Shown: in pieces, positions 15,803 through 23,684 of the stretch
Layout: the number at the start of each line of letters is the position of its first letter
Position numbering within the stretch: position 1 is the stretch's first letter
DNA from: Sphingomonadaceae bacterium
GTDB taxonomy: Bacteria > Pseudomonadota > Alphaproteobacteria > Sphingomonadales > Sphingomonadaceae
Length of the DNA stretch: 64,000 bases
Assembly: GCA_009926135.1 (NCBI GenBank)
Contig: RFPL01000001.1
Location: 465,727-529,726, forward strand
Direction of reading: 5' to 3'
Notes under the pieces: model-generated
Databases searched by the model: none
Told to the model about the DNA's origin: nothing
Seen by the model: the letters and a program-made list of their open reading frames with translations, nothing else
Position numbers and translations under genes: made by a program

Positions 15803-18292
15803 ATGTTGGATGGGGTATCCATGACGTTTTCTGTTCGTCGCACTGCTGGTGCGCTGCTGCTGGCTTCTACCGCACTTTCCGCAATCCCGGCCTTCGCCCA
15901 GGAAACTGCTGAGACCGATCCGGGCGAAATCGTGGTGACGGCGCAGAAGCGCTCGGAAAACCTCCAGAACGTCCCGATCTCCATCCAGGCAATTGGCACA
16001 GCCAAGCTTGAACAGCTCAATATTTCGGACTTCAAGGGCTATGCCCAGCAGCTTCCCTCCGTGTCATTCCAGTCGGGCGGCACGCCGGGGACCAACGTGG
16101 TCTACATGCGCGGTGTCGCTTCGGGCGGGGACGGCAACCACTCGGGCTCGCTTCCTTCAGTCGGCGTCTACCTCGACGAACAGCCGGTCACGACGATCGG
16201 CGGCAACCTTGATGTCCACATCTATGACATCGCCCGGATTGAAAGCCTGTCGGGCCCGCAGGGCACGCTCTATGGCGCCTCGTCGCAGGCCGGCACGATC
16301 CGCATCATCACCAACAAGCCCAGCACGGCCGGGTTCGAAGGCTCGCTCGATGGCGAGATCAACACCGTCAAGGGCGGGGCGATCGGCGGCAAGTTCGATG
16401 GCATGATCAACGCCCCGATCAATGACCGCATGGCGCTGCGCGTGGTCGGGTTCTACCAGCGCGATGCCGGTTATATCGACAATGTCGCCGGCAGCCGCTG
16501 CTTCCTGCCCCAGCCAGGCGGGTTCTGCGTCAACAACAACGCCTATGTCGAAGAGAACTACAACGAGACCGAAACCTTTGGTGCCCGCGCCGCGCTGAAG
16601 GTCGATCTGGATGACAACTGGACCGTGACCCCCTCGGTCACTTACCAGAAGATGCTCAGCCAGGGCTCCTATGCCTATGATCCCAGCGTTGGCGATCTCA
16701 AGCTGCAGCGCTTCGCGCCGGAATTCCGCAACGACAAGTGGATCCAGGCCGCGCTGACTATCGAAGGCAAGATCGGCAACTGGGACGTGACCTATGCCGG
16801 GGCCTATCTCGATCGCAAGACTCTGAGCTCGAGCGACTACACCGACTATTCGGAAGCCTACGATTCGCTCTACGCGTCGGTCGGCGGCCTTGCCGGCTAC
16901 TTCTATTTCCTCGACTCGCTCGGTCGGAATATCGACCCGCGCCAGAAGGTGATCGGCACCGATCACTTCAAGAAGCTCAGCCAGGAACTGCGCATCGCTT
17001 CGCCAGCTGACAAGCCGCTGCGCTTTGTTGGCGGTGTATTCTATCAGCGCCAGTCGAACGAGATCTTCCAGGATTACCAGGTTTCGAACCTCGGCCCGCT
17101 GGTCTCGGTCAATGGCCGCCCCGGCACGCTGTGGCTGACACGGCAGGACCGCGTCGACCGCGACTATGCCGCTTTTGGCGAGCTCAGCTATGATCTGCTG
17201 GAGAACGTCACGTTCACCGCCGGTGCGCGCGCCTACAAGTTCGACAATACCCTGATCGGGTTCTTCGGCTTTGGCCGCAACCCCAACAGCGACTTCACCG
17301 ACACGCCTTATAACGGTGCCGGTTCATCGCGCACCGGTGTGGCCGGATGCTTCACCACCACCGGCTCGCGCCTGCGTCCGGTCGCAGGCACCCCAGGGGT
17401 CAAGCTGCTGCCAGGCTCGGTCGATGGCACGCCCTGCACCAACCTGGGCGTCTGGAACGGGTCGGGCGTCGATCCGGTCCGCGTGAAGGACGATGGCTTC
17501 ACTTGGCGCGCCAACCTGTCGTGGAAGGCCACCAGCGACCTGATGGTCTATGCCACCGCATCCAAGGGCTTCCGCCCCGGCGGGGTTAACCGCCGTGCCG
17601 ACGTCGGTCCGTATGATGCTGACTTCCTGATCAACTACGAAATCGGCTGGAAGTCGACGCTGGCCCGCGGCCTGCGTTTCAATGGTGCGATCTACCAGCA
17701 GAACTGGAATGACTTCCAGTATTCCTACCTCGGCGCGAACAGCTTTACCGAGATCAAGAACGGCCCCGACGCCCGCATTCGCGGTGTCGATGCCGATGTC
17801 AGCTACAATGGCGGCGGACTGTTCCTGCAGGTGGCAGCTGCCTATACCGATGCCAAGACCACCAAGAACCTCTGCGCCGCTGCCGATCCGACCTTTACCT
17901 GTGCTGGCGCAGGCAATTCGATCCAGTCGCCTGCAGGTACGCGCCTGCCGATCACGCCAAAGTTCAAGGCTTCGGGTACCGCAAGGTATACCGCTGACAT
18001 GGGCGACAAGAAGCCTTACGGCCAGATCAACGTGGCCTACCAGGGTTCGGCCAGCGGCGATGTCCGCGTGACCCAGGCCGCCCAGCTTGGCGAATTGCCG
18101 TCCTTCACCACTGTGAACCTCGCGGTCGGGATTGAGTGGGACAGCTTCAATATCGAACTCTATGCCGCGAACCTGCTGGACGAACGAGGCCAGGCCTCGC
18201 GCTTTGTCCAGTGTGGCCAGTGCTATCAGCGCCCCTACATCGTGCCGATTACACCGCGCACGATCGGTCTGCGCGCCGGTACCAAGTTCTGA
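15803..18292 (+). CDS. TonB-dependent outer-membrane receptor
   Basis: An 829-residue receptor from ATG 15803 (ATG 15821 is equally possible and starts directly at the signal peptide). The signal peptide ends IPAFAQ. It is followed by EIVVTAQKRSENLQNVPISI, the TonB-box and plug start typical of sphingomonad receptors, then the plug with IESLSGPQGTLYGASSQAGT. The rest is a beta-barrel ending LRAGTKF, with the required C-terminal aromatic Phe. It imports an unknown ligand using TonB-ExbBD energy. A hairpin at 18350-18375 probably ends its transcript. Confidence 0.95.
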   Translation: MLDGVSMTFSVRRTAGALLLASTALSAIPAFAQETAETDPGEIVVTAQKRSENLQNVPISIQAIGTAKLEQLNISDFKGYAQQLPSVSFQSGGTPGTNVVYMRGVASGGDGNHSGSLPSVGVYLDEQPVTTIGGNLDVHIYDIARIESLSGPQGTLYGASSQAGTIRIITNKPSTAGFEGSLDGEINTVKGGAIGGKFDGMINAPINDRMALRVVGFYQRDAGYIDNVAGSRCFLPQPGGFCVNNNAYVEENYNETETFGARAALKVDLDDNWTVTPSVTYQKMLSQGSYAYDPSVGDLKLQRFAPEFRNDKWIQAALTIEGKIGNWDVTYAGAYLDRKTLSSSDYTDYSEAYDSLYASVGGLAGYFYFLDSLGRNIDPRQKVIGTDHFKKLSQELRIASPADKPLRFVGGVFYQRQSNEIFQDYQVSNLGPLVSVNGRPGTLWLTRQDRVDRDYAAFGELSYDLLENVTFTAGARAYKFDNTLIGFFGFGRNPNSDFTDTPYNGAGSSRTGVAGCFTTTGSRLRPVAGTPGVKLLPGSVDGTPCTNLGVWNGSGVDPVRVKDDGFTWRANLSWKATSDLMVYATASKGFRPGGVNRRADVGPYDADFLINYEIGWKSTLARGLRFNGAIYQQNWNDFQYSYLGANSFTEIKNGPDARIRGVDADVSYNGGGLFLQVAAAYTDAKTTKNLCAAADPTFTCAGAGNSIQSPAGTRLPITPKFKASGTARYTADMGDKKPYGQINVAYQGSASGDVRVTQAAQLGELPSFTTVNLAVGIEWDSFNIELYAANLLDERGQASRFVQCGQCYQRPYIVPITPRTIGLRAGTKF

Positions 18293-18349
18293 CCAGTTGG
18301 AGAGGAGGCCTCGGGAGCCGCAAGGCTCTAGAGAAGGCTACTTGATCGA

Positions 18350-18378
18350 GGGCGGGAGGGGCAACCTTCCCGCCCTTC
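18350..18378 (+). terminator. Intrinsic terminator after the TonB receptor
   Basis: Arms GGGCGGGAGG and CCTTCCCGCCC form a GC-rich hairpin with one bulge, followed by TTCTTCATT. It lies between the receptor stop and the convergent YbaK gene, so it could serve both. Confidence 0.6.
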
Positions 18379-18379
18379 T

Positions 18380-18847
18380 TCATTCGGGCAGCTTGCAGAT
18401 CTCGGTCCAGCGTGCGCCGACGAGTTCGGCCAGCCGTAGCGGTGCCAGCTCGACCGAGGATGTCCGCGACCCCGCCGCCGGGAAGACGGTGGGGTAGGCC
18501 AGCAACGAGCGGTCAGCGAGGATGGGTAATTCTGTCGCAAGGCCAAACGGGCAAACTCCGCCAACCGCATGGCCGGTCAGCTTCAGCGTCTCCTCCGGGT
18601 CAAGCATCCGTGGCCGCCCGCCCAGCTCGGCCTTGCAGCGGGCATTGTCCAGCCGGGCATCCCCGCGCGTGACCAGCAGGTACGGGGCATCGCCAACCCG
18701 GAAGGCCAGGGTCTTGGCAATCCGGCCCGGTTCGACGCCCAGCGTGGCTGCCGCCTCTGCGACCGTTGCGGTAGACTGGGCCTGGTCGATCAGGCGCACG
18801 TCTGGCGCGTGCTGCGCCAGCCAGGCGGCCGCGCTCTCGTGGCTCAT
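18380..18847 (-). CDS. YbaK/EbsC-type aminoacyl-tRNA deacylase
   Basis: A 155-residue single-domain protein of the YbaK/ProX editing family, which hydrolyses mischarged aminoacyl-tRNAs such as Cys- or Ala-tRNA-Pro in trans. Visible family signs are the conserved lysine in RIAKTLAFRV, LVTRGDARLDNARCKAELG, and GHAVGGVCPFGL, which lines the active site. It overlaps the upstream phosphatase gene by 4 bases (ATGA) and belongs to the same three-gene run. The precise tRNA specificity cannot be read. Confidence 0.88.
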   Translation of the reverse strand: MSHESAAAWLAQHAPDVRLIDQAQSTATVAEAAATLGVEPGRIAKTLAFRVGDAPYLLVTRGDARLDNARCKAELGGRPRMLDPEETLKLTGHAVGGVCPFGLATELPILADRSLLAYPTVFPAAGSRTSSVELAPLRLAELVGARWTEICKLPE

Positions 18848-19308
18848 CGTCGCAGCGCCTCAACCAGCGCCGCAGCAGCGCGGCTGACATCGGCCCAGGT
18901 GTCCTCGAAATGCTCTTCGCCGCCGTAATATGGATCGGCCACTGCCGCGCCCTCGCGGCCTGGGACCAGATCAAGCAGCAGCTGCGGCTGGCATACCGCA
19001 TCGTCCGGCACGATGGCACGGGCGTTGGCGAGGTTCGCATGGTCCATCACCAGCACGTGACTAAAGCGGCGGAAATCCTCTGGCACGAGCTGCCGACCGC
19101 GCAGGCCACCGATCTCGGCACCATACTTCCGTGCCGTCTCCTGCGCGCGTGGATCGGGCGGATCACCGATGTGATAGGCAGCAGTGCCGGCGCTATCGAT
19201 GGCAACTTTGAGGCCAGCCGCTTCTGCAGCGGCGCGAAACGCGCCCTCGGCCATCGGCGAGCGGCAGATATTGCCCAGGCAGACGAACAGGACTGCCGGT
19301 TCAGTCAT
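18844..19308 (-). CDS. Low-molecular-weight protein-tyrosine phosphatase
   Basis: A 154-residue phosphatase. The P-loop CLGNICRSPMAEG near residue 10 holds the nucleophilic Cys and Arg, and the C-terminal DPYYGGEEHFEDT is the general-acid Asp loop. The start at 19308 (ATG before TEPAVLFVCLGN) is fixed by the P-loop position; a longer open frame upstream is not conserved-looking. It is cytoplasmic and removes phosphate from tyrosine residues. The start overlaps the preceding small gene by 8 bases and the stop overlaps the YbaK gene by 4. Confidence 0.93.
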   Translation of the reverse strand: MTEPAVLFVCLGNICRSPMAEGAFRAAAEAAGLKVAIDSAGTAAYHIGDPPDPRAQETARKYGAEIGGLRGRQLVPEDFRRFSHVLVMDHANLANARAIVPDDAVCQPQLLLDLVPGREGAAVADPYYGGEEHFEDTWADVSRAAAALVEALRR

Positions 19309-19579
19309 CCTGCTCCCCATAGCGCTCCATCCGGAACGCTGCCTTGAGGTAGTCCTCTGCCGCCGCCTTGAGCAGCGGTTCCTTGGCAAAGGCTTCAGCT
19401 GGCAGCGGGGCAACGCCCAGCGCATCCATCAGCGTCCACAGTGCAAACTTGCGGCCTGGCTCGCGCTCTACTCCAAAGCCGATTTTCAGCTTTTCGAGGG
19501 CGCGTTCATAGTCCGCTTCGGTCAGTTCGGCCGGGTCTTCGGTCCCGAAAAAGTGCAGGATCAGCGCGTCGAGGTCCAC
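19301..19579 (-). CDS. Small acidic conserved protein of unknown function
   Basis: The 92-residue product (MDLDALILHFFGTEDPAELT...) is acidic and helical, with no membrane segment or recognised catalytic motif. It reads as a genuine gene: it has the local codon bias and overlaps the phosphatase start by 8 bases, and UbiB ends 3 bases beyond its start on the same strand. The position between ubiB and the LMW phosphatase suggests cotranscription. I do not recognise the family. Confidence 0.75.
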   Translation of the reverse strand: MDLDALILHFFGTEDPAELTEADYERALEKLKIGFGVEREPGRKFALWTLMDALGVAPLPAEAFAKEPLLKAAAEDYLKAAFRMERYGEQDD

Positions 19580-19582
19580 GGG

Positions 19583-21139
19583 CTATAGCCAGCCTAGCAG
19601 GGTCGCGCCCCAGACCGCGCCACCACCCGCCAGCAGCGCGAGCACATAGCCACCCCACTGGCGTCCAGCATCCCCCTGGCGCCGCTCCCAGACCAGTTCG
19701 ACATCGGGCAGCGGCGGCTGTTCGGGGGCACCGCCCTTCGGCGGGAAGCGCTCCTCCAGCCGGCGGATCAGGCCGGGCAGGCGCAGCAGAGTCTCGCCAT
19801 CTTCACGCAGCCGGTCGGCCAGTGCGGCTTCGGGGCCCAGCTCGTCGCGGATCCAGCCCTGCACGAACGGGCCGGAGACGTCCCACATGTTGATGCCGGG
19901 GTGCAGCGCGGTTGCCAGTCCTTCGACCATCACCATGGTCTTCTGCAGCAGCAGCAGGTGCGGCTGGGTCTGCATGTCGAAATCGCGGGTAATCGCGAAC
20001 AGTCCGTCAAGCATCTGCCCGACCGACAGCTCGCTGACCGGTTTGCCGCGCATCGGCTCGCCCACGGCGCGCAGCGCGGTCGCGAAATCATCGACCGAGT
20101 GATAGCCCGGCACGTACTGCGCCTCGAAATGGATCTCTGCCACGCGGCGGTAGTTGCCGGTGGTCAGGCCATAAAGTATCTCGGCCAGCCAGAACCGGGC
20201 GCGGCGGTCGATCCGACCCATGATCCCGAAGTCGATCGCGGCGATGGTGCCGTCGGCCTGCACGAACAGGTTGCCCTGGTGCATGTCAGCATGGAAATAG
20301 CCGTGGCTGATCGCCTGGGTCAGGAAGGCGATCACCAGGCGGCCGGCGAGTTCGGGCAAATCGATCCCGCTGGCTTCCAGCGCGGCGCGGTTGCTGATCT
20401 TGATCCCGTCGATCCACTCAATGGTCATCACCCGGCCATTGGTGCGGTCCCAGTCGATCCCTGGTATCCGGTAGCCTTCGAAGCCCTGCATCGCCTCGGC
20501 GAGCTCCGAGGCCGAGGCTGCCTCGCGCCGCAGGTCGAGCTCGCGCAGGGTCCAGCGCTTGAGATTGGCGATGACCATCCGCGGGCGCAGGCGCGCTGCC
20601 TCACCGCCCAGCGCCTCGAGGTGCGCGGCGGCCCATTCGTAGGTCTCCAGATCGGCGGCGAACTTCCTGGCGATGCCCGGGCGCAGCACCTTGATCGCAA
20701 CCGTCCGGCCGTCGGTGGTGACGCCCTTGTGGACCTGCGCGATCGAGGCCGCGCCGACGGGCTCCGGGTCGATGCTGGAGAAGATCTCGTCGAGGGGTCT
20801 GCCGAAGCTGCCCTCGATTTCCGCCCGAATCGCGCTGAAGGGCACCGGCGGCAGGCTGTCCTGCAAGCTCAGCAAGTTGTGTGCGGCTTCATCGCCAACG
20901 AGGTCAGGCCGGGTGGCCAGCGTCTGGCCCAGCTTGATCGCGGCCGGGCCGATGGCCTGAAAGGCCCCGGCATAGTCTGGAACGCGCGGCTGGAACGTGC
21001 CCAGCCGGGCCAGCCGGAACAGTCGCTTGACCGGCAGCGGCGTGTTGCGGTCCTGCTCAATCCCGCGCAGCGCGCCGTGGCGGGCCAGGATCCGGCCCCA
21101 GCGCAGCAGCCGTAGCAGATGAGTAGTCGGACGGGTCAA
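19583..21139 (-). CDS. ubiB: UbiB, ubiquinone biosynthesis atypical kinase-like protein
   Basis: A 518-residue ABC1/ADCK/UbiB-family protein from TTG 21139, whose TTGA overlaps the ubiE stop. Family motifs are KLGQTLATRPDLVG (KxGQ), GAASIAQVHKG (Ala-rich loop), VAIKVLRPGI (lysine), YFHADMHQGNLF and AAIDFGIMGR (metal-binding Asp). The C terminus ends in a Gly/Leu-rich membrane helix. UbiB supports coenzyme Q synthesis or lipid handling at the inner membrane. Being directly coupled to ubiE confirms the pathway. The reading frame extends upstream to 21367 inside ubiE, but that stretch is out-of-frame sequence. Confidence 0.93.
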   Translation of the reverse strand: MTRPTTHLLRLLRWGRILARHGALRGIEQDRNTPLPVKRLFRLARLGTFQPRVPDYAGAFQAIGPAAIKLGQTLATRPDLVGDEAAHNLLSLQDSLPPVPFSAIRAEIEGSFGRPLDEIFSSIDPEPVGAASIAQVHKGVTTDGRTVAIKVLRPGIARKFAADLETYEWAAAHLEALGGEAARLRPRMVIANLKRWTLRELDLRREAASASELAEAMQGFEGYRIPGIDWDRTNGRVMTIEWIDGIKISNRAALEASGIDLPELAGRLVIAFLTQAISHGYFHADMHQGNLFVQADGTIAAIDFGIMGRIDRRARFWLAEILYGLTTGNYRRVAEIHFEAQYVPGYHSVDDFATALRAVGEPMRGKPVSELSVGQMLDGLFAITRDFDMQTQPHLLLLQKTMVMVEGLATALHPGINMWDVSGPFVQGWIRDELGPEAALADRLREDGETLLRLPGLIRRLEERFPPKGGAPEQPPLPDVELVWERRQGDAGRQWGGYVLALLAGGGAVWGATLLGWL

Positions 21140-21867
21140 ATCTTCCAGCCGCTGTGAATGGCCACCAGGCCGCCCAGGATCGGTTCGACCTTGGTGCGGG
21201 TGAAGCCAGCCTCGCGGATCATGCGCTCGAACTCTGGCATGGTCGGGAAGCGGCGGATCGATTCGATCAGGTAGCGATAGGAATCGGCATCCCCGGCAAT
21301 CGCCTGGCCGATCTTCGGGACCAGTCTGTGCGAATAAAGATCGTAAATCTCCCGGAAGCCGGGCCACTCGGTGGTCGAAAACTCAAGGCAGAAGAATCGC
21401 CCGCCATGCTTCAGCACGCGGTGTGCCTCGGCCAGGGCATGATCGATCCGGGTAACGTTCCGGATCCCGAAAGCGATCGTATAGGCATCGAAGAAGCGGT
21501 CCGGAAAGCTAAGCTCTTCAGCGTTCTGGCGCGACCAGACGAGGCTATCCAGCCCTTTGTCCATGGCGCGTTCGATCCCGACATCAAGCATGTCCTGGTT
21601 GATGTCGGAAACCGTCAATTGGGCGCCTTCGGCGGCAAGGCGGAAGGCGATGTCGCCCGTGCCCCCGGCCATGTCGAGGATCTGCTCACCCGGACGGGGC
21701 TTCACGCGGCGGACAAACTTGTCCTTCCACAACCGGTGCATGCCGACCGACATGGCATCGTTCATCACGTCGTACTTCTTGGCGACGCTTGAAAACACCG
21801 CGCCGACGCGGGCCGTCTTCTCCTCGGGGGAGACCTCTTCGTAGCCGAAGGAAACCTGTTCGCTCAT
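21136..21867 (-). CDS. ubiE: UbiE, demethylmenaquinone/ubiquinone C-methyltransferase
   Basis: A 243-residue class I SAM methyltransferase. Motif I is LDMAGGTGDIAFRLA, and later family blocks include YTIAFGIRNVTRIDHALAEA and FFCLEFSTTEWPGF, both characteristic of UbiE/COQ5. It methylates the quinone ring carbon in ubiquinone synthesis in the cytoplasm. It is divergent from mutM (start-to-start 56 bases) and coupled to ubiB by a 4-base overlap. Confidence 0.95.
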   Translation of the reverse strand: MSEQVSFGYEEVSPEEKTARVGAVFSSVAKKYDVMNDAMSVGMHRLWKDKFVRRVKPRPGEQILDMAGGTGDIAFRLAAEGAQLTVSDINQDMLDVGIERAMDKGLDSLVWSRQNAEELSFPDRFFDAYTIAFGIRNVTRIDHALAEAHRVLKHGGRFFCLEFSTTEWPGFREIYDLYSHRLVPKIGQAIAGDADSYRYLIESIRRFPTMPEFERMIREAGFTRTKVEPILGGLVAIHSGWKI

Positions 21868-21923
21868 GGGGCTGGCCCTTAGGGGAGTTTCGGCGCGGCG
21901 GAAAGGATGTATGCAGCATCACC

Positions 21924-22739
21924 ATGCCTGAATTACCAGAAGTTGAAACTACGGTTCGCGGCCTTGCCCGGTATCTCGACGGCGCGAAGCTGGTGCGGGT
22001 TGAACCGCGCCGCGCCGACCTTCGTCGGCCGTTCCCGGCGGACCTGGTCCAGGCCATGACCGGGGCAACGGTCACCGGCATGGGGCGCCGCGCCAAATAT
22101 GGCCTGATCCACACGGACCGGGCGCGGAGCCTGGTATTCCATCTGGGCATGTCCGGGCGCTGGCGGATCGACCCGGAGGACATCGGCACGCACGACCACC
22201 TCGTGCTGGAAACAGCCTCAGGTCACATCCTGGCGCTGAACGATCCGCGGCGGTTCGGGTCCGTCGACCTGGTCGATGAGCCACTGCTGCCAGAATGGCC
22301 AGCATTCGCCGCCATGGGCCCCGAGCCGCTGGGTGACGAACTGACCGCCGGGCATCTCAAGTCGGCGCTGAAGGGGCGCAGCGCGGCGATCAAGCTGATG
22401 CTGCTCGATCAGCGCATCGTGGCCGGGCTGGGCAACATCTATGTCTGCGAGGCGCTGTTCCGCGCCGGCATCGACGCCCGCAAGCCGGCTGGCCTTGTTA
22501 CCGGACCGGCGATTGAGCGGCTGGTGCCGGCGATCAAGGCGGTGATTGCCGAGGCGATTGAAGCCGGCGGATCAACCCTGCGTGACTATGCCCAGCCCGA
22601 TGGCCAGTTGGGCTATTTCTCCAAGCAGTTCGACGTCTATGACCGGACGGGCCAGCCCTGCACCCGCTGTGGAGCGCCGATCCAGCGCGTGGCCCAAGGT
22701 GGCCGCAGCACGTGGTATTGCGCCAAGTGCCAGAAGTGA
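21924..22739 (+). CDS. mutM: Formamidopyrimidine-DNA glycosylase MutM (Fpg)
   Basis: A 271-residue bifunctional glycosylase/AP lyase that removes 8-oxoguanine and formamidopyrimidines. The start is fixed by MPELPEVETTVRG, in which Pro2 is the catalytic N terminus and Glu3 is catalytic. The Lys in GRRAKYGL, the H2TH region and the C-terminal zinc finger (CTRCGAPI...WYCAKC) are intact. The frame is open further upstream to 21789, but a start there would bury the catalytic proline. Confidence 0.96.
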   Translation: MPELPEVETTVRGLARYLDGAKLVRVEPRRADLRRPFPADLVQAMTGATVTGMGRRAKYGLIHTDRARSLVFHLGMSGRWRIDPEDIGTHDHLVLETASGHILALNDPRRFGSVDLVDEPLLPEWPAFAAMGPEPLGDELTAGHLKSALKGRSAAIKLMLLDQRIVAGLGNIYVCEALFRAGIDARKPAGLVTGPAIERLVPAIKAVIAEAIEAGGSTLRDYAQPDGQLGYFSKQFDVYDRTGQPCTRCGAPIQRVAQGGRSTWYCAKCQK

Positions 22740-22790
22740 TGTCCGGTCTGATCGGATGGCGGGGTCGCGCCGGCTGGCGACTCTCTCCGG

Positions 22791-22819
22791 TTGACGATTC
22801 GGCTTTGCCCAGTTAAGGG
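22791..22819 (+). promoter_or_regulatory. Sigma-70-type promoter for rpsT
   Basis: TTGACG at 22791-22796, a 17-base spacer, then TAAGGG at 22814-22819 followed by the GC-rich run CCGCGC. The -10 is weak, but the layout resembles the promoters seen before rpmH, rpmJ and rpoZ. It lies 100 bases before the S20 start. Confidence 0.4.
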
Positions 22820-22918
22820 CCGCGCTTTCCGCGGGCATGACTCGTTCAGCGCCCGCGACTTTGTGCGAAATTTCAACCGGTATCGGGCTGGATCATACCA
22901 GCCACAAGAAGGACTGAC

Positions 22919-23179
22919 ATGGCCAATACGCCGCAAGCCAAGAAGCGCATCCGTCGCAACGAGAAGCGCGCAGAAATCAACGGCAACCGCCTGGGCCGTA
23001 TCCGCACCTTCGTGAAGAAGGTCGAAGCTGCCTTGGCCGGTGGTGACAAGACCGCTGCTGCCGAAGCGCTCAAGGCGGCCCAGCCGGAACTGCAGCGCGG
23101 CGTGGCGCGCGGCGTGCTTCACAAGAATACCGCGTCGCGCAAGTTCGCGCGTCTGACCAAGCGGGTTTCGTCGCTCTAA
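22919..23179 (+). CDS. rpsT: 30S ribosomal protein S20
   Basis: An 86-residue basic protein ([20 protein letters not shown] start, [15 protein letters not shown] near the end), the bS20 pattern. It binds 16S rRNA in the 30S body. A strong Shine-Dalgarno AGAAGGA lies 5 bases ahead. It sits alone between mutM and dnaA, ended by the hairpin at 23244-23275. Confidence 0.96.
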   Translation: MANTPQAKKRIRRNEKRAEINGNRLGRIRTFVKKVEAALAGGDKTAAAEALKAAQPELQRGVARGVLHKNTASRKFARLTKRVSSL

Positions 23180-23684
23180 AAGCGGCAAGCTCCGGGCGGC
23201 CGATTCGCGGATCGGCGGCACGAAATGGGAACAACCCAGCAAAGGGGCTGGCGGTTCAACCGCCGGCCCTTTTTGCTTTGTGCCGGAGTGGGAAAATGCG
23301 GCGGCGCAACAAGTCCAAGGTTTCCCGCGATTCGCACTTCCGCTTTGGAAAAATCATATGCCTAACAGGTGTTTAGAAATAGCCTGCGGGAATTGCCTGA
23401 GCGCAGTTGAGTCAAGGCTATTTATTTCAGTTTTTTTGCAATCGGGCGCTTGCCCTGCGCGATGAGCGGGGCATAACACCCTGCAAGCCCGCCGCGGATT
23501 CTTCGAGGCGGGCCTTCACACAGATCAGAGTACCGAACCGGTTTTTGGGGGCCGGATGCGGGCCAGTTCTGCCCTCAGCCGAGGAGCAGGCGGGATAGGT
23601 ATTTTCGGGGGCCTTGGGGTGTCGGGACCAAATATTGGCAATTCGCGCGGCACAGCCGCGCCGGGCGGAGCTGACGCAGAGCGC
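23180..23684. other. 505-base rpsT-dnaA intergenic region
   Basis: No convincing gene. It contains the rpsT terminator and a nested inverted repeat: outer arms AAATAGCC (23377-23384) and GGCTATTT (23416-23423), inner arms CTGCG (23384-23388) and CGCAG (23402-23406). An AT-rich run with seven T follows at about 23424-23440. No consensus DnaA boxes were found, so I do not call an origin. The dnaA frame is open upstream of 23685, but the extension (GAGGIGIFGGLGVSG) looks non-coding. Confidence 0.6.
23244..23275 (+). terminator. Intrinsic terminator of rpsT
   Basis: GGGCTGGCG and CGCCGGCCC arms (one G-U pair) around a GTTCAAC loop, followed by TTTTTG. It is a strong rho-independent hairpin 65 bases after the rpsT stop. 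Confidence 0.88.

Noticed and set aside
23280..23684. Replication origin beside dnaA
   Set aside because: No consensus or near-consensus DnaA box cluster is seen, and the alphaproteobacterial origin is often elsewhere.
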